Below are positions 50,598 to 59,461 of a stretch of 64,000 bases of DNA, one piece after another. The stretch comes from a virus. A program made the translations under genes and the position numbers. The notes beneath the pieces were generated by a model. The model was not told the origin of the DNA. It ran no database searches and saw nothing but the letters and a program-made list of their open reading frames with translations. Numbering within the stretch: position 1 is the first letter of the stretch; each line of letters starts with the position of its first letter. The DNA lies in IMG/VR virus record IMGVR_UViG_3300021378_001388, positions 1-64,000 of that record; one strand, written 5' to 3'.

Positions 50598-51149
50598 TTA
50601 TACTTCTGACCTACGCAGTGAATAATCTTCTTTCTCTACTGGTCCATCTTTTAGTACCTTATGGGCTTCTAGCCACAGAGAACTGCCAACTACTTTCGTC
50701 ATATCGTTCACTAGTAGAGCCATTTCTTCTGCAAACTTAGGTGCAAAACTCTTATCAAACACAAAAATAGACAAACTGTTGTCAATCATATCAGCAAGTT
50801 TAACAAATTGTGCTTCTGCGGGCGCCTCTGCTAGTCGTTTCCTATCGATTGCTTTACGAACAGCACGATTGCCATCTTCTGGTTTTGATGTATCTGTTAA
50901 CCATTGAACCATTGTGGCAACTTCGTCACCAAATAGAGCATTAATATCTGCTAGTGTGTACGCAGTATCCTCTACAACATCGTGCAACAACGCACCAGCC
51001 TGCTGGATTTCGCTACCACCGTGTTGTGATACTAGGCGTGCTACTGCCATAGGATGAACAATATAGTCTTCACCAGTGTATTTCCGCTTCTGTCCCTCGT
51101 GGGCCTTAATAGCGAAAGCGAATACATCTTTAAGTAAATTTGTTTTCAT
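50598..51149 (-). CDS. HD-domain hydrolase, Mesh1/SpoT-like (predicted (p)ppGpp hydrolase)
   Basis: A 183-residue single-domain HD protein. YIVHPMAVARLV supplies the first His, AGALLHDVVEDT the HD and ED residues, and VKLADMIDN the downstream Asp/Asn: the metal-site pattern of SpoT and small alarmone hydrolases. No synthetase domain is present. It would lower the stringent-response signal and keep host biosynthesis running. It forms an operon with two tiny genes upstream through ATGA overlaps. Other nucleotide pyrophosphohydrolase specificities are possible. Confidence 0.82.
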   Translation of the reverse strand: MKTNLLKDVFAFAIKAHEGQKRKYTGEDYIVHPMAVARLVSQHGGSEIQQAGALLHDVVEDTAYTLADINALFGDEVATMVQWLTDTSKPEDGNRAVRKAIDRKRLAEAPAEAQFVKLADMIDNSLSIFVFDKSFAPKFAEEMALLVNDMTKVVGSSLWLEAHKVLKDGPVEKEDYSLRRSEV

Positions 51150-51307
51150 CGTATCTTAAATCTTTCTGTTCCGTATACAATTTTATTGATAGCGTCTCGT
51201 TCAACGATTAATTCTTCTAGTGTCTTACCATATCTCTTATAGTCCATATCTTCTGGACTAATAGGTAACCATTCACCAGTCTTTTGTGACTTTACATACT
51301 TAATCAT
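51146..51307 (-). CDS. 53-residue protein of unknown function
   Basis: ATG at 51307, TGA overlapping the Mesh1-like ATG (ATGA). Begins MIKYVKSQKTGEWL; hydrophilic, helical second half. Translational coupling on both sides supports it being real. Confidence 0.65.
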   Translation of the reverse strand: MIKYVKSQKTGEWLPISPEDMDYKRYGKTLEELIVERDAINKIVYGTERFKIR

Positions 51308-51429
51308 ACAGACACCTTAGATAGTTTAAGAGTAGTCAATGTAACTGGTAACAATACCGCACTCATAGTCGCTACAAAAAATACTAATCCAAATATTATC
51401 TCTGCCATCTCACTATTATATTCTGTCAT
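51304..51429 (-). CDS. 41-residue single-helix membrane protein
   Basis: ATG at 51429 with AGAGGAG 8 nt upstream. One transmembrane segment (IIFGLVFFVATMSAVLLPVT). First gene of the Mesh1-like operon, with promoter at 51458-51485; stop overlaps the next ATG. Confidence 0.7.
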   Translation of the reverse strand: MTEYNSEMAEIIFGLVFFVATMSAVLLPVTLTTLKLSKVSV

Positions 51430-51457
51430 TTTTACTCCTCTCATTTAATATACTATT

Positions 51458-51485
51458 ATTGTAACACAAAAATGTGGTTTGTCAA
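51458..51485 (-). promoter_or_regulatory. Sigma70-like promoter for the Mesh1-like operon
   Basis: Minus strand AAAAACTTGACA (-35 at 51480-51485), 16 nt, TACAAT (51458-51463); CACA-TTTT-TGTG dyad in the spacer. Confidence 0.72.
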
Positions 51486-51497
51486 GTTTTTGCAATT

Positions 51498-51851
51498 TTA
51501 TATCGCAACATCCTTGAAGCCAAAACTAGCAACTACTGATTGCTTACCAGTTTCATCTTCGACAATATCACCAACACTAACACTGTACATACTTGATAAA
51601 CGTTCAATGTTTTCTTCTGGTCCCATATTACCTACGTGAAATACACCTTCTAAACTATCAGCGGTAATATTTGATACGTGAGTATAGTAACCACGGTTGA
51701 AGGCATCAGCCGCAATCATACCTGTATCATTTTTACGTAGGTTCATATCTAATTTTAAAGATTGCTTATGAACTGCATCGTGACCTTCTTCGTTAATCAG
51801 GTCAATTTCTGCGTCCGTAAGGTGGATTTGAAACAGTTTAAATTTATTCAT
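51498..51851 (-). CDS. Phage protein of unknown function
   Basis: A 117-residue protein, begins MNKFKLFQIHLTDAEID. Shares one base with the LPD29-like gene and so is coupled to it. Pattern resembles accessory proteins found beside polyvalent/antirestriction-type genes, but no family can be named. Confidence 0.6.
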   Translation of the reverse strand: MNKFKLFQIHLTDAEIDLINEEGHDAVHKQSLKLDMNLRKNDTGMIAADAFNRGYYTHVSNITADSLEGVFHVGNMGPEENIERLSSMYSVSVGDIVEDETGKQSVVASFGFKDVAI

Positions 51852-52279
51852 TATTTCTCTCCTTTAAATTCATAAGGTTTGTCCCACTTACCAATGTTAA
51901 TGTGGGTGTAATAAGCAGTATCAAAATAGTCAATCATTGCATCTGACTTGTCATACCAAGCACGACCACCCTCTATTGATGCGGGTGCAGTCTTCATAAT
52001 ATTGACAATTTCGCTGAATAATGCTTTGTGTTTACCGTAATTTTCAGGATAATACTCATTGATTTGCTCGTAGCCATCGAACTTGTATGTTGGAGCCTCT
52101 GGATGATGCTTGTCTTTTCGGTCTAAACTTCCGTCAAAGAAGTTTATTTCACCAGAAACGATAGAAACATTAAGACTTGAGTAATTATTTCTAGTAACAG
52201 AAAATTTTAGTTTGTTTTTGAAACGCTCTTTAAGAGCAACTCGAACCGCTTTTACTTCTTCAGTTGATATATAAGCCAT
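51851..52279 (-). CDS. LPD29-like domain protein
   Basis: A 142-residue protein; AYISTEEVKAVRVALKERF, KLKFSVTRNNYSSLNVSIVSG and INFFDGS follow the pattern of large polyvalent protein-associated domain 29, found in plasmid and phage proteins of unknown role (often with antirestriction genes). A strong promoter precedes it. Confidence 0.62.
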   Translation of the reverse strand: MAYISTEEVKAVRVALKERFKNKLKFSVTRNNYSSLNVSIVSGEINFFDGSLDRKDKHHPEAPTYKFDGYEQINEYYPENYGKHKALFSEIVNIMKTAPASIEGGRAWYDKSDAMIDYFDTAYYTHINIGKWDKPYEFKGEK

Positions 52280-52310
52280 TTATTAACCTCTCTTTATTGA
52301 ATATACTTAT

Positions 52311-52338
52311 AGTATACATCAAAACGAGGATTTGTCAA
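52311..52338 (-). promoter_or_regulatory. Sigma70-like promoter
   Basis: Minus strand AAAAACTTGACA (-35 at 52333-52338), 16 nt, TATACT (52311-52316), drives the LPD29-like pair. Confidence 0.72.
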
Positions 52339-52362
52339 GTTTTTAGGTGTTTTTTGTGTAAA

Positions 52363-52602
52363 TTAGACTGGAATTTGTTCTTTTTCAGTGGGCATATCGT
52401 CTAAAACATCCCATTTTTCAATAAAATTGTCTAAATCTGTGTCTATTAATGAACGGCTGTTGCCTGAATCTATATATCTATAAGACAAACATATAACGAA
52501 CGGATTATCTGGTGGATAATACGCATCAGTAATTTTTGCTAACCGATGGCTTGTTTTGTGTTGGATTATTGTTCCTGAAGTTATTGTTGGTTTATTCATC
52601 AT
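52363..52602 (-). CDS. Small phage protein of unknown function
   Basis: Seventy-nine residues; [24 protein letters not shown] suggests a small beta barrel. It overlaps the prs stop by ATGA, so it is coupled to the PRPP synthetase. Confidence 0.58.
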   Translation of the reverse strand: MMNKPTITSGTIIQHKTSHRLAKITDAYYPPDNPFVICLSYRYIDSGNSRSLIDTDLDNFIEKWDVLDDMPTEKEQIPV

Positions 52603-53552
52603 AGTTTTATATTATTATTAAACAAACTGCTTACACTTTCTTCATTACTTACTCTGCGAATTGCTTCACCGAACAATTTCGAAACACTAACTTGTCGTGT
52701 CTTTTTTAAATCGCTAGGACAACGAAATTCGATACTATCTGTAATGACTAATTCTTCTAATACACTCTTTTCCACTTTTTTACAGGCTTCACCTGTTAAT
52801 ACTCCGTGAGTAATGTATGCTCTGACACTTAATGCACCAGCATCCATAATTGCCTGAGCGGCATTACATAATGTTCCGCCACTATCAACAATATCATCAA
52901 CTAAAATAGCGTGATGTCCTTCAACCTCACCAATAATGTTCATTACTTCACTTTGACCTGCTCTTGGTCTGCGTTTATCAACAATAGCAATATCATCGTG
53001 GAACATATCAGCAAATTTTCTTGCTCTTACAGTACCACCAGCATCTGGTGAAACGAATACTGTACTCTCATACGCTTCATTACCCAAATGTCTCTTAATA
53101 TCTTTAGCAAATACGATACGACTTGTTAAATCATCAACTGGAATATCAAAGAAGCCTTGAATTTGTCCAGCGTGTAAGTCCATTGTCAGAACTCTATCTG
53201 CACCGGCTTCTGTAATGAGATTTGCTACGAGTTTAGCAGTAATTGGTGTACGACTTGCACTTTTTCTATCTTGTCTTGCATAACCAAAGTAAGGAATGAC
53301 TGCTGTAATACGTTTTGCACTACTACGTTTTGCCGCATCAATCATTACAAGAAGTTCCATAAGATTATCGTTTACAGGAGTACTTGTACTCTGAACAATA
53401 AAGACATCTTCACCTCGAACATTCTCTAAAAACTCTACACTACTTTCGCCATCAGCAAATGCTTTAATGTCAGTAGGAACTAATGCAGAGAAACAATATC
53501 CAGCGATTTCTTCTGCAAGTTTTGAATTACTATTTCCAGATATAATTTTCAT
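52599..53552 (-). CDS. prs: Ribose-phosphate pyrophosphokinase (PRPP synthetase)
   Basis: A 317-residue full-length enzyme. [14 protein letters not shown] is the flexible ATP loop, [15 protein letters not shown] the divalent-ion motif, and [17 protein letters not shown] the PRPP-binding loop. It makes PRPP from ribose 5-phosphate and ATP for nucleotide synthesis. It feeds the phage PRTase at 44578 and ribonucleotide reductase. Overlaps the upstream membrane gene by ATGA. Confidence 0.96.
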   Translation of the reverse strand: MKIISGNSNSKLAEEIAGYCFSALVPTDIKAFADGESSVEFLENVRGEDVFIVQSTSTPVNDNLMELLVMIDAAKRSSAKRITAVIPYFGYARQDRKSASRTPITAKLVANLITEAGADRVLTMDLHAGQIQGFFDIPVDDLTSRIVFAKDIKRHLGNEAYESTVFVSPDAGGTVRARKFADMFHDDIAIVDKRRPRAGQSEVMNIIGEVEGHHAILVDDIVDSGGTLCNAAQAIMDAGALSVRAYITHGVLTGEACKKVEKSVLEELVITDSIEFRCPSDLKKTRQVSVSKLFGEAIRRVSNEESVSSLFNNNIKL

Positions 53553-53788
53553 AGTTGAGGAACTTTGTTATCTTCAATTAGTTTCTCACATTCTCTTTGA
53601 ATCTGCCGAACTTCGAGTTTCATTACTTCGATTCTTTGTTGCTCAACAGTAATATCAACTATTGCAGTAGCAACTTCGTGTGCCATTTGCTGATATCCGT
53701 ATTTCATTCCACTCTTATAACTAAAGTAAGCACAAGCGCCGATAAAAGCACTCATCATTATTACTATATCTGTTCCTATCATCATCAT
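53549..53788 (-). CDS. Small protein with N-terminal membrane helix and coiled coil
   Basis: Seventy-nine residues: [19 protein letters not shown] is a transmembrane helix, followed by a charged helix. AAGGA site before overlapping ATG codons. Leads the prs operon. Confidence 0.62.
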   Translation of the reverse strand: MMMIGTDIVIMMSAFIGACAYFSYKSGMKYGYQQMAHEVATAIVDITVEQQRIEVMKLEVRQIQRECEKLIEDNKVPQL

Positions 53789-53811
53789 TCCTTAAGTTTG
53801 ATTATTAAAAT

Positions 53812-53840
53812 AGTATAACACAATTTAGTCTGGTTGTCAA
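53812..53840 (-). promoter_or_regulatory. Sigma70-like promoter for the prs operon
   Basis: Minus strand TTGACA (53835-53840), 17 nt, TATACT (53812-53817). An ATAAATATG late-like core sits upstream at 53851-53857. Confidence 0.72.
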
Positions 53841-53858
53841 ATTATATACATATTTATC

Positions 53859-55229
53859 TTACTTCACATCAGTATCTACTGTATCTAAAAAGTCGCATAA
53901 CCGAGGGTCTAAATAATCGTGGTAATCTCTATTAAGTACTTTGTCTGTTAATACTGTATAATTTTTCATTCTTCGTTGATGGTATAATTTTGTTTTCTCA
54001 TCAACTTTATTATCCTTTATATATCCTTCGAAGTTTTTAATAATACGGCTCAAATGAAGGTCGTAGGCTGGAAGTCGTAAAGATTTGTAATACTCTAAGG
54101 CTTCATTTATTAGTTCATCGGGTAGCCATTTAATATGTAAAACATTGTCCATATTATGTAAAGAGAAGTTTATATTTCCGTCAACAGCAAAATGTCCATA
54201 TTTCAATCCAGCGACAATATCAGGATAATTAGCAAAATCAAATACATTATATGCCATTGCGACTGAACTAACTTCGGCCCATCCTCTAATTTTTCCTGAT
54301 GTGAAATAATCGTCTAATGTTTTCAATCGTTTCTTTAATAAGTCATAACGATAAGGCGCTCTAATATAGTCATATGTACTGCCTGTGCCATCTGCACTTA
54401 CCAGCATTCGTATGTGTCGGAAATGTGTTAATAGTTCCATAACCTCAGTGACAAACTTAGTACCGTTTGTAGTGACCTCTAATGATATATGGTCTGCGTG
54501 TCCTGTGTCAATTATATATTTTAACAATTCAATAAAATGAGCATTTATAAAAGGTTCGCCACCCGTACATTGTATTTCTTGTAATTGCGGAACTAATCGT
54601 TTAATTTCTTCATATAGTGTCTCTGGGAATTCTCCTGGTGTCCATTTATACTTATGGGCATCATCCATATATAAATCTAAATCATCTTCTTTGGTTACAT
54701 TTTGTAAAGCAAGATACTTGTGCATTTTATTATCTAACGGAACCCACATATCACTGCTACCACTTGTACACATTAAGCAATGTAAATTACACTTATTGTC
54801 AAACTTTAAATCTAATGAACGTAGTCTTGGGTTTTTGACCATCTCGTCTATGTCATACTCGAAACCTCCGTCAGCATGGCCTTCACCGGGCTCTATGTAA
54901 ACTTGATTCATTCCTTGTCGTTTGCTTTTTATTCCTAGGTCTTCTTGTCGCCAACAACTACTACAGGCAGTATGTCGTTTGCCTTCCATCATTTGCTGAC
55001 GGATATCTTTCATAAATTCACTATTGAATGCTTGATTTGCCGACATGGCATATGGTTTGAATACTGTTTTCTGGTTGGGATTATACATTTCAAGGACAAC
55101 TTCTTTATCGTCCGTTCCAATTGCTACTGCTTCATTTGCCGAGCAACAGGGTCCGTATGACCCACCATTATGTAAAACTAGTGCGGTAAATGGATATGTA
55201 CACCAAGTGTCTGAGGGATAACTTTTCAT
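53859..55229 (-). CDS. Twitch-domain radical SAM protein
   Basis: A 456-residue radical SAM enzyme. The cluster motif is CNLHCLMC (near residue 147), GGEP follows in QCTGGEPFIN, and VTTNGT is a further core strand. The N-terminal part has a SPASM/twitch-like Cys set (TWCTYPF, YGPCCSA, CSSCW) that could hold an auxiliary cluster. Similar proteins occur in marine phages; reaction unknown (peptide or sugar modification are common for the group). Phage FdxA could be its electron donor. The late-type core lies 5 nt before the ATG. Confidence 0.85.
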   Translation of the reverse strand: MKSYPSDTWCTYPFTALVLHNGGSYGPCCSANEAVAIGTDDKEVVLEMYNPNQKTVFKPYAMSANQAFNSEFMKDIRQQMMEGKRHTACSSCWRQEDLGIKSKRQGMNQVYIEPGEGHADGGFEYDIDEMVKNPRLRSLDLKFDNKCNLHCLMCTSGSSDMWVPLDNKMHKYLALQNVTKEDDLDLYMDDAHKYKWTPGEFPETLYEEIKRLVPQLQEIQCTGGEPFINAHFIELLKYIIDTGHADHISLEVTTNGTKFVTEVMELLTHFRHIRMLVSADGTGSTYDYIRAPYRYDLLKKRLKTLDDYFTSGKIRGWAEVSSVAMAYNVFDFANYPDIVAGLKYGHFAVDGNINFSLHNMDNVLHIKWLPDELINEALEYYKSLRLPAYDLHLSRIIKNFEGYIKDNKVDEKTKLYHQRRMKNYTVLTDKVLNRDYHDYLDPRLCDFLDTVDTDVK

Positions 55230-55234
55230 ACCAC

Positions 55235-55241
55235 TATTTAT
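55235..55241 (-). promoter_or_regulatory. Late-type promoter motif abutting the radical SAM start
   Basis: Minus strand GAATAAATAGTGGTATG; ATAAATA ends 5 nt before the ATG, again predicting a leaderless transcript. Confidence 0.45.
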
Positions 55242-55261
55242 TCTATTAATACTGAACTGAC

Positions 55262-55675
55262 TTACGCAATAGTTTCTTCTTTATCAACTGGTGTCTCTGG
55301 TTCTTCTACCACATCTTTTTCTAACAATGTTATCAATTCATACATCTCATAACAATCATATCCTGAGACTGCTAACGCACCTTTGATGTATGTAGGATTA
55401 ATTGGCAATAACGCCTCATTTATTTCGTGGTATGTAATTATTTTGTTTCTATATATAACTCCGCGAGAAGTTAATGAAGTACATTCTTGTGCATAATAAT
55501 CTACACCACCCAATACCATAACAGCCATTTCTTTATCTTCTAATTCAGTTGCAAGAACTAGCATCTCTGGGTCAGTATCAATAACTTGATGCGGCTGTGC
55601 CTCAACTGACTTTACAAATGCAAATATAATTACAGCCGTTATTAATGTTGCATAAGTTAGATACTTAAATGACAT
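55262..55675 (-). CDS. Exported protein of unknown function
   Basis: About 137 residues from the ATG at 55675. N-terminal signal/anchor (YLTYATLITAVIIFAFVKSVEA) and a mature part with two Cys about 45 residues apart that could form a disulfide. GAGG directly before the start. Overlaps the upstream gene by 11 nt. A start 11 codons earlier is possible but breaks the signal peptide. Confidence 0.65.
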   Translation of the reverse strand: MSFKYLTYATLITAVIIFAFVKSVEAQPHQVIDTDPEMLVLATELEDKEMAVMVLGGVDYYAQECTSLTSRGVIYRNKIITYHEINEALLPINPTYIKGALAVSGYDCYEMYELITLLEKDVVEEPETPVDKEETIA

Positions 55676-55847
55676 GACCTCTTTCTCTAAGTCTGCGTTT
55701 CCAAGCACCGCCTATTTTCTGTTCAGAGTATTGTTCTCTTAACCAAACTAATGTTGGTTCTTTGGCATCTTCTTCAATACCTGGATTTTTAGCCAAAGAT
55801 TCGATTAAGTTGTTAATTTCGACTTCGGTTAGATTTAATAGGTTCAT
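55665..55847 (-). CDS. Small phage protein of unknown function
   Basis: Sixty residues, strong AAGGAG upstream; acidic helix then basic tail (GAWKRRLRERG). Followed by and overlapping the exported protein. Confidence 0.6.
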   Translation of the reverse strand: MNLLNLTEVEINNLIESLAKNPGIEEDAKEPTLVWLREQYSEQKIGGAWKRRLRERGHVI

Positions 55848-55884
55848 CCTGTTCTCCTTGTGGTTATATTAAAAAATTATTATC

Positions 55885-56667
55885 TTATTTCTTTGGCGCC
55901 CGCTCTATGTCTTCTTCTTCACATTTTAGTCCTGTTTGAATTTCTACAATTCTCACAGGCGTTGAAGTTTCGTTACTTAGTTTATGCCACCATCCTGAAG
56001 GTATTTCTACATTTTCGTGTATTCCTAGTTCTCTAGGTTGACCTTCTAACTCTAATGTAGCAACTCCTTGTGTTACTACCCAATACTCACTTCTGTATTT
56101 GTGTCTTTGTAAAGATAAAGATTTTCCTGGGTCTACTGTAAGTTCTTTTACTTTTGTTTTAAGGTTTGCACCTGTTCCGTCTTCGTGTAATACTCTATAG
56201 TAACCCCAATTTCGAATTGTTTTAGGTGCTTTCCATTCTTCTAAAATCCAACTGCTTGAATTTTTCTTATCTGTTCCGCCTACTCCCCATACAAAACCAA
56301 ATCCAGGTGAAGTATCTGCAATAGATGTTGCAAATTCTACTTCAGGCGTATTGCCTTTTTTTCTATCACCGCCGTTAGCGAAGATTATTTGGTCATTTGG
56401 ATAATGTGCGATAACTTGTTTAATGAAATTGATAGCAGTATCATCATCATCCATAAAGGTGAAGACTTCATCTACCATTTGTAAGTTATTGAGAATTGCA
56501 ATACGCTCGTTCCAGGGCATAAAACATTTACCCTTTTTGCGTTCTAACCATTCATCTGAGTTTAAGCCAACAATAAGCATATCGCCCATTTCTTTAGCGG
56601 CCTTAAGATATGAAATATGTCCAGAATGTACTGGGTCAAATCCACCAGTTGCAAGAACTATTTTCAT
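55885..56667 (-). CDS. Cytidylyltransferase-cupin fusion (nucleotide-sugar synthesis)
   Basis: A 260-residue bifunctional-looking protein. Residues 1-~135 are an HxGH nucleotidyltransferase (ATGGFDPVHSGHISYL, as in RfaE C-terminal or glycerol-3-P cytidylyltransferases). Residues ~150-250 are a mannose-6-phosphate isomerase-type cupin (LSLQRHKYRSEYWVVTQGVA, ENVEIPSGWWHKLSNETSTP). Such fusions are seen in marine phages. It would make an activated sugar for glycosylation of surface or virion components. Confidence 0.85.
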   Translation of the reverse strand: MKIVLATGGFDPVHSGHISYLKAAKEMGDMLIVGLNSDEWLERKKGKCFMPWNERIAILNNLQMVDEVFTFMDDDDTAINFIKQVIAHYPNDQIIFANGGDRKKGNTPEVEFATSIADTSPGFGFVWGVGGTDKKNSSSWILEEWKAPKTIRNWGYYRVLHEDGTGANLKTKVKELTVDPGKSLSLQRHKYRSEYWVVTQGVATLELEGQPRELGIHENVEIPSGWWHKLSNETSTPVRIVEIQTGLKCEEEDIERAPKK

Positions 56668-57005
56668 TATTTTCCTCCCAGTTTAATTTCATAACCCATT
56701 GTAACTCCTATCTTACCTGTTGTTTCGTATGCTGGTGTAATAAACCATCCATCGTTTATGTATCTTATCATCGGCGCTATATTCATTCCACTATAGCCTG
56801 TTACTAATCCTATTTCTAAATCCCAATTATTATCTACATTAGATATTTTTTTACCAACATAATAACTGACTTTTTCTTCACTGTTATAATAGGCTCCAGT
56901 AATCCAATTATCTACTGTGCATCTGCCGTGGGGATGCACACTATTATAGTCGCCTTCTAATCCAACGTGAAACGACAATGCAAGTAATAATGATAGGCAA
57001 CCCAT
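56667..57005 (-). CDS. Small secreted beta-barrel-like protein
   Basis: A 112-residue protein with a short N-terminal signal-like segment (LSLLLALSFHVGLEG) and alternating aromatic/hydrophobic strands ending ITPAYETTGKIGVTMGYEIKL, as in outer-membrane barrels. Shares one base with the cytidylyltransferase-cupin start. Family unknown. Confidence 0.62.
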   Translation of the reverse strand: MGCLSLLLALSFHVGLEGDYNSVHPHGRCTVDNWITGAYYNSEEKVSYYVGKKISNVDNNWDLEIGLVTGYSGMNIAPMIRYINDGWFITPAYETTGKIGVTMGYEIKLGGK

Positions 57006-57431
57006 TTATCTGTTTCTAACTTCTTCCTGAAATTTATTAGTTAAGAAGTCTAAATTATTCTTAAGCCAATCGGATTGAGTGTAATCTACTTTCTCTTTCC
57101 ACTGTAACTTTTCTTCAAGGTGGTTCATCCAAGTACTTTGTATCCATGTTTGAAACTCTGTTCCTATTTTGGTCATACTTTTCTCCTGTGTTAAATGTAT
57201 TTCTACAATTGGATGGTCATTGACAAATCTCATTATAGTATGGTATTCTTTGCATACTCCATTCTTAATGTTTGCATTGCCAATATCCATCATTACTTTT
57301 TGTAACTTTAAAATAATTTGTTGGTCTACAATCCTAGGTACTAAACAAAAATGTGCCTCGTTGTGGGGAGTTAACGCAACAAAATCTTTTACTTCGTAAT
57401 CTATTACACCTATTTTATCTAATTCTATCAC
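57006..57431 (-). CDS. Phage protein of unknown function
   Basis: A 141-residue hydrophilic protein linked by ATGA overlap to nrdB, begins MIELDKIGVIDYEVKDF. No recognisable motif. Confidence 0.6.
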   Translation of the reverse strand: MIELDKIGVIDYEVKDFVALTPHNEAHFCLVPRIVDQQIILKLQKVMMDIGNANIKNGVCKEYHTIMRFVNDHPIVEIHLTQEKSMTKIGTEFQTWIQSTWMNHLEEKLQWKEKVDYTQSDWLKNNLDFLTNKFQEEVRNR

Positions 57432-58558
57432 AGAGACATTCCACCAAAGGTATCAGAAGATACGTCTTGTTTGACTCCACCTTGAATATATGAAGTGATT
57501 TCTGTTTCTTGTGGTGCTACTTGAACATCTGCACCTGCAATCCATTTCTGTGTCCACGGTAAAGGGTTTGCTTGTGGAACAACATATGGACATTTTAGAT
57601 TAACAGCAATCATACGTTTGCAACAAATCCATTCAATATAATCACTTAACAACTGTGCGTTAAGACCAATCATTGAGCCATCTTTAAATAGATATTCTGC
57701 CCACGCTTTTTCTTGTTCTACTGCATCAACAAACATCTGAATACATTCTTCTTCTGTTTCTTTTGCAATTTTAATATAATCTTTATCGTCTTTAGGTAAA
57801 ATCTTTAGAAGTGATTGAGTAGAAGCCAAGTGCAAATTCTCATCACGTGCAATTAGTTTAATAATCTTCGCATTGCCTTCCATCTTCTTAAGTTCAGCAA
57901 ATGCCCAACTACAAGCAAACGATACATAGAAACGAACACCTTCTAAGATGTTAACACTCATTAGTGTTTTGTATAATGCTTTCTTAAGTTCGTATAGGTC
58001 TACTTCAACTTTCTTGCCATTGACTGTATGTTTGCCTTCGCCTAGTAGTTGATACTTTAATGATAAGTCAATGAGTTCATCGTAGTTAGTACTGATAGCA
58101 TCAGCACAGTCTGTAATCTCAGGAATACTCATCATTTCATCAAATACTTTACTAGGATTAGAATATACATTACGAATAATATGTGTATAACTACGTGAGT
58201 GAATTGTTTCACTGAATGTCCAAGTTTGAATCCATGCTTCTAGTTCTGGAATACTTACTAATGGCCCGAATGCTTCTACTGGCGCACGACCTTGTACACT
58301 ATCTAGTATGATTTGTCTTTTAAGATTACTTGTGAAGATGTGTCTTTCATTATCTGTAAGATTATTGAAGTCATTTGCATCCTTGTGGCAATCAACTTCT
58401 TCTGGTCGCCAAAAGAAACCCAACTGTTTATCAGTTAATTTATCAAATTGTTTATACTTCAACATATCATATCGTTGAATTGTCACACCGCCCGATGGGT
58501 CTAAAAACGCCTTCGCAGTTGTGTGGTCTTGTTTATTTTTTGCGTTAAATACTGTCAT
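57428..58558 (-). CDS. nrdB: Class Ia ribonucleotide reductase beta subunit
   Basis: A 376-residue NrdB like the E. coli/T4 enzyme. Iron ligands appear as Asp86 (LDSVQGR), Glu117 and His120 (FSETIHSRSY), with the Tyr124 radical site conserved, then ELKKMEG and ARDENLHLAS in the second half. It stores the tyrosyl radical used by NrdA to make deoxynucleotides. Separated from the glycosyltransferase by 12 nt. Confidence 0.96.
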   Translation of the reverse strand: MTVFNAKNKQDHTTAKAFLDPSGGVTIQRYDMLKYKQFDKLTDKQLGFFWRPEEVDCHKDANDFNNLTDNERHIFTSNLKRQIILDSVQGRAPVEAFGPLVSIPELEAWIQTWTFSETIHSRSYTHIIRNVYSNPSKVFDEMMSIPEITDCADAISTNYDELIDLSLKYQLLGEGKHTVNGKKVEVDLYELKKALYKTLMSVNILEGVRFYVSFACSWAFAELKKMEGNAKIIKLIARDENLHLASTQSLLKILPKDDKDYIKIAKETEEECIQMFVDAVEQEKAWAEYLFKDGSMIGLNAQLLSDYIEWICCKRMIAVNLKCPYVVPQANPLPWTQKWIAGADVQVAPQETEITSYIQGGVKQDVSSDTFGGMSL

Positions 58559-58570
58559 CTCTCTAATCCT

Positions 58571-59455
58571 CTAAGCAAACAACGATTGAAAAGTCGTATG
58601 TTTGTGTTTACCGTATTCATGGGCTTTACTCCAATCAATTTGTGTTTTTCCGTAATCTCTGAATCCACCTGGAATTCTGTTTCCATCGTTATCTAATAGT
58701 ATTTTAAAAAAGCGTGGAAATAAATTTTCTATCACTTTATGGTCTTTCCATACTTGTTCATGGGTTGTATCATTCCACACAGTTTGAGAAACATTTTTAG
58801 TTTCAGTACTTGAGTTTTGAAAACCAAACTGCTGACTTTCTATCCCACTTAATCCTGATGTGAGTATACTTAACAGAAAAAGAACATCTTCATTATATCT
58901 AATTTTTGTAGTATTAAGTTCTTCTAACTTTTCATATATATCTGCACCGTTTAGAAACAGTTGGCTAAACACTGGACTATTATTCAAATATGAAGAATGC
59001 CTTTGGTCATTACTTTCAGCAGGTGGTAATCCTATTCTGCATCCGCCACAATAACTAACTATATCTAGTAAACTATCATATAGATTAAACATTTCTGTTA
59101 AGTCATCATCTGTGCAAACTCTCTTACTAGTCTTCATATCTTCTTCTAATCGTATGCCACTTTTTTTAAAATACTTCTGATTTCTTCTTTTGAAAACTAA
59201 ATCATCATCTAAGACACAATACTTTATAGTACCAGCATCTTTGTATATACAATCTCGTGTCTTTGCCAGACATAAGTAATCGTCTAAATTTATTTCTTCA
59301 GGCAGAACTAGATATTCACAATCATAGGTGTATTGGTCTCGTTCCCAAGACTGAACAACCATAACCACTCTTTCTTTTAGTGAATCAGAAAGACCGTTAT
59401 ATGTTATCTGGTTGTTAACTCTATTAACTGTTGGAATGTATATTTTCTCTATCAT
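58571..59455 (-). CDS. Glycosyltransferase-like protein (TAGT/base J-type pattern)
   Basis: About 294 residues from the ATG at 59455. IYIPTVNR opening strand, VVMVVQSWERDQYT, and KYCVLDDDLVFKRRN with the acidic metal motif are typical of a GT-A fold seen in phage DNA-base glycosyltransferases. The promoter -10 box ends 6 nt before the ATG without SD. It sits between nrdA and nrdB. DNA hypermodification is a possibility only. Confidence 0.68.
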   Translation of the reverse strand: MIEKIYIPTVNRVNNQITYNGLSDSLKERVVMVVQSWERDQYTYDCEYLVLPEEINLDDYLCLAKTRDCIYKDAGTIKYCVLDDDLVFKRRNQKYFKKSGIRLEEDMKTSKRVCTDDDLTEMFNLYDSLLDIVSYCGGCRIGLPPAESNDQRHSSYLNNSPVFSQLFLNGADIYEKLEELNTTKIRYNEDVLFLLSILTSGLSGIESQQFGFQNSSTETKNVSQTVWNDTTHEQVWKDHKVIENLFPRFFKILLDNDGNRIPGGFRDYGKTQIDWSKAHEYGKHKHTTFQSLFA

Positions 59456-59461
59456 AGTTCT

